The translations under genes were made by a program, and so were the position numbers. DNA of 64,000 nt, from the NCBI GenBank assembly GCA_021847105.1, contig JAJZUT010000005.1, positions 62,001-126,000 of the forward strand. The letters run 5' to 3'. Below are positions 62,159 through 64,000 of this stretch, in pieces (position 1 is the stretch's first letter; each line of letters begins with the position of its first letter). The stretch is from Pseudomonadota bacterium (GTDB lineage: Bacteria; Pseudomonadota; Gammaproteobacteria; Steroidobacterales; Steroidobacteraceae). The notes under the pieces were generated by a model. It did not search any database, was not told the origin of the DNA, and saw nothing but the letters and a program-made list of their open reading frames with translations.

Positions 62159-62842
62159 TCAGGAGCGCAGCTCCCGCGCAAGCTCGCGCCGAGCGAAGTG
62201 CGTGAGGAGGCCGATCACCGTGACCGTTGCGAGGAAGCCAAGCCACAAGAGAATGTTGCTTTGCCGGCCGATGGGCGTTCTGCCACCGATCACCTCGGTG
62301 AGGTTGGCGGCAGTCGTGCCGGCGTACACGTAAAGCAGGGTGCCCGGCAGCATGCCGATCCAAGAGGCGATCAGATAATCGCGTACGCGCACCGTCGTGA
62401 TGCCATAGGCATAGTTGAGCAGGCCGTAGGGGATGATGGGAGACAGACGGGTCAGGAACACCATCCAGAAGCCATGTCGTGCGATTGCGCGATCGAGGGC
62501 ACGAAATTTCGGCCAGTGCTCGGTGCGACGGTGCACCCAGTCTTTTGCGAGGCTCCTGCCGAGGAAGAAGGCGGCGGTCGCTCCGAGCATGCTGCCGATC
62601 GACACCCATACCAGCCCTCGAAGCAGCCCAAAGATGGCGCCGGCCGCGAGTGTGAGCAGCGAATCGGGCAGCAAAACCACTGCAGCGAAGGCGTAGAAGA
62701 GGACAAAGGGAACCGCTGCGGCCCCGCGCCGGGACGCGATCCAGGTGAGGACCGGTTCCATACCGTACCTTGCCAGCACTGCAACGACGACAGCGGCGCC
62801 GAGGAGAAGGAACCCGCTCGCAAAAAGTACACGCGTTCTCAT
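62159..62842 (-). CDS. TVP38/TMEM64 (DedA-like) membrane protein
   Basis: A 227-residue membrane protein with about six helices. FVLFYAFAAVVLLPDSLLTLAAGAIFG and SMLGATAAFFLGRSLAKDW are the VTT-domain core, and FWMVFLTRLSPIIPYGLLNYAYGIT carries the conserved RLSPxxPY motif. Such proteins move or scramble lipids in the inner membrane. Independent of its neighbours as far as can be seen. Confidence 0.9.
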   Translation of the reverse strand: MRTRVLFASGFLLLGAAVVVAVLARYGMEPVLTWIASRRGAAAVPFVLFYAFAAVVLLPDSLLTLAAGAIFGLLRGLVWVSIGSMLGATAAFFLGRSLAKDWVHRRTEHWPKFRALDRAIARHGFWMVFLTRLSPIIPYGLLNYAYGITTVRVRDYLIASWIGMLPGTLLYVYAGTTAANLTEVIGGRTPIGRQSNILLWLGFLATVTVIGLLTHFARRELARELRS

Positions 62843-62953
62843 CCTGGCCCATCAGGATTCAAAATGTACGGACCAGGCTGTTGATGCCATCGCGGTCGCT
62901 CGGGGTAGGGGATCTTCGAGTAACCTCCAGCTCTCGACTGGGTGACTCGGCCG

Positions 62954-63565
62954 TCAATGTTTCTCGCTCGAATGCGCGGCTTGCGGGGGAACGCCGGCGG
63001 TGGCCACCACCTGTCCCAGATCGCGTCTCGGGGGAACCCCTCCGAGTGCATAGACCTTGCCTTGGGCGTCGGCGAGCACCAAACCGGGCGTTCCGTCAAA
63101 GCCGAATGCCTGCATGAGCGCCTCGTTGTGGGCAAGCTCGCGCAAATCCTTCGCACTCGGATGTGCAACGGGCGTGATGCCGCCGCCCGGATCGACCTCC
63201 CGACCCCAGCGGGCCTCGTTCAGGCGCAAGGCCGCGGCGGGATCGGTAGCGTCGAAGATCGCCGCCGCCTTGCCGGGGCTGCTCGCCGAGATGACTCCGA
63301 CCAGGATATCCCGGACCTGCAGTCCCGATCGGTAGTACGGTTTCAGTGCAAGCCACAGCCTGTGGCAGTAGGGGCAGTTGGCGTCCATGAATACGTAGAT
63401 CACATGGCGCGGGTGCGCGCTGCCTTCGGATATCCAGTGGGTCTGCTGCAGGGCGCGCATCTGTGCGCGCGCCGTCGCACCTTGCGCGGATGCCGTGAGC
63501 GGAAGCGCCACGGACAGCAGTGCAACAGCCGCCCACGCGACTGCTGATCCGAGGTCATTACGCAT
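62954..63565 (-). CDS. dsbG: DsbG-like periplasmic thiol:disulfide protein
   Basis: A 203-residue exported protein with a signal peptide (ending TASAQG) and a thioredoxin-like domain with CPYC (Cys64 and Cys67 of this start) in VIYVFMDANCPYCHRLW. The cis-Pro loop is FDGTPGLVLAD. Members isomerise or protect Cys in the periplasm. The N-terminal dimer domain is short or absent relative to true DsbG. The ATG at 63565 follows GGAGGAG; the frame extends five codons further up. Confidence 0.88.
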   Translation of the reverse strand: MRNDLGSAVAWAAVALLSVALPLTASAQGATARAQMRALQQTHWISEGSAHPRHVIYVFMDANCPYCHRLWLALKPYYRSGLQVRDILVGVISASSPGKAAAIFDATDPAAALRLNEARWGREVDPGGGITPVAHPSAKDLRELAHNEALMQAFGFDGTPGLVLADAQGKVYALGGVPPRRDLGQVVATAGVPPQAAHSSEKH

Positions 63566-63637
63566 CGTCTGCTCCTCCATCGATTTTGCATCCAGACCGG
63601 ACCGGGCGCCGATATATTGCGACCACTGCCCCGGGTG

Positions 63638-64000
63638 TCACCAGATCGTTTTGAGGTACTCGACGCTGCGTAACCTTTCGTCATGAGTCACAAGCGATAC
63701 ATCATGGAGGAGTGCCGTCGCCGCGATCATCCGGTCAGCGGGATCTCCCGGGAACGCGTCGCCGAACTGCCCGGCACGTTCGGCGACCTCATCGGCAAGC
63801 GGCTCGATACGATACTCGGGGAGCCGGCGCACCTGGGTGAGCCACTCCGATGCGTGAATCTTGAACCGCACGCGGCCGCGGCACTCAAGAGTGGTGATCT
63901 CGAAGAAGGTGATGCTCGAGACCATCAGTTCGTTGCCCTTCGCGTGCTGCTCGAGGGCCTGGCGCGCCTTGCGCGAGGGCTTCTTCGTTTCCCCATCCAC
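63638..64000 (-). CDS. PIN-domain toxin (VapC-like), cut by the window end
   Basis: The C-terminal 120 residues of a type II toxin-like PIN ribonuclease. SRKARQALEQHAKGNELMVSSITFFEITTLECRGRV holds the conserved Glu of the ITxxEI motif, and GDPADRMIAATALLHDVSLVTHDERL carries the D-x-x-D region of the active site. The N-terminal LDTHxLxW strand is expected beyond the window. The antitoxin gene should lie outside. Confidence 0.85.
   Translation of the reverse strand: MDGETKKPSRKARQALEQHAKGNELMVSSITFFEITTLECRGRVRFKIHASEWLTQVRRLPEYRIEPLADEVAERAGQFGDAFPGDPADRMIAATALLHDVSLVTHDERLRSVEYLKTIW

Noticed and set aside
63671..63696. GTAACC inside the PIN-toxin gene as a SigF promoter
   Set aside because: No CGAA at 16 bases and it lies within coding sequence.

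Overview
This is a GC-rich, densely coded bacterial window with short operons, ATGA/TGATG/GTGA overlaps and many GTG starts. The gene families (MtrCAB-type conduit, Isp-type [NiFe] hydrogenase, bufferin operon, YnjBCD-like transporter, NrsF anti-sigma factor) point to a gammaproteobacterium or close relative that can respire hydrogen and probably minerals. The taxonomic placement is inference; no rRNA gene is present.

Layout. 1-8157 holds unrelated chromosomal genes: the end of a GH3 glycosidase, a glycosyltransferase-like gene, an acyltransferase with a lipoprotein-like alpha/beta hydrolase, and a hybrid histidine kinase. 8650-33343 is one coherent redox supercluster. It starts with a hydrogenase operon (maturation protease, HupH, small subunit, Isp1, Isp2, large subunit, HypA, HemW-like radical SAM protein). 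An MtrC-MtrA-MtrB-like decaheme outer-membrane conduit follows, then MenA, a small cytochrome c and a CbcL-like heptaheme/cytochrome b fusion. It ends with HypC-D-E-X-B-F and a COQ10-like gene. A CcmI-like cytochrome-assembly gene follows. Together these can take electrons from H2 into the quinone pool and pass them through the periplasm to the cell surface.

34482-37873 holds a small membrane protein, a YXWGXW-repeat protein and gltX. A tRNA-Ala(GGC) at 37974 is followed by a tyrosine integrase and a RepA-like remnant, marking an integration site. From about 40.1 kb the window is accessory and stress-related. Three ECF sigma genes are in tandem, two of them behind identical promoters (TGTAACA-N15-CGTCTCA). 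Then come small and broken genes, a haloacid dehalogenase, a C92-type amidase and a bufferin operon (bufA-bufB-bufC-DoxX). Next is a seven-gene operon: radical SAM, YnjB-, YnjC- and YnjD-like ABC transporter, MerA-like flavoprotein and two arsenosugar-type glycosyltransferases. A TonB receptor, an eight-cysteine NPCAAK-repeat peptide, NrsF with an uncharacterised partner, a TVP38 membrane protein, a DsbG-like protein and a truncated PIN toxin close the window.

The main regulatory discovery is a shared promoter, (G/T)(T/A)AACC-N16-CGAA. It lies before bufA, before the Cys-rich peptide/TonB receptor unit and before nrsF. It matches the SigF (ECF16/NrsF) type and agrees with the third ECF sigma gene, which is ECF16-like. 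This predicts one metal-stress regulon scattered over about 20 kb.
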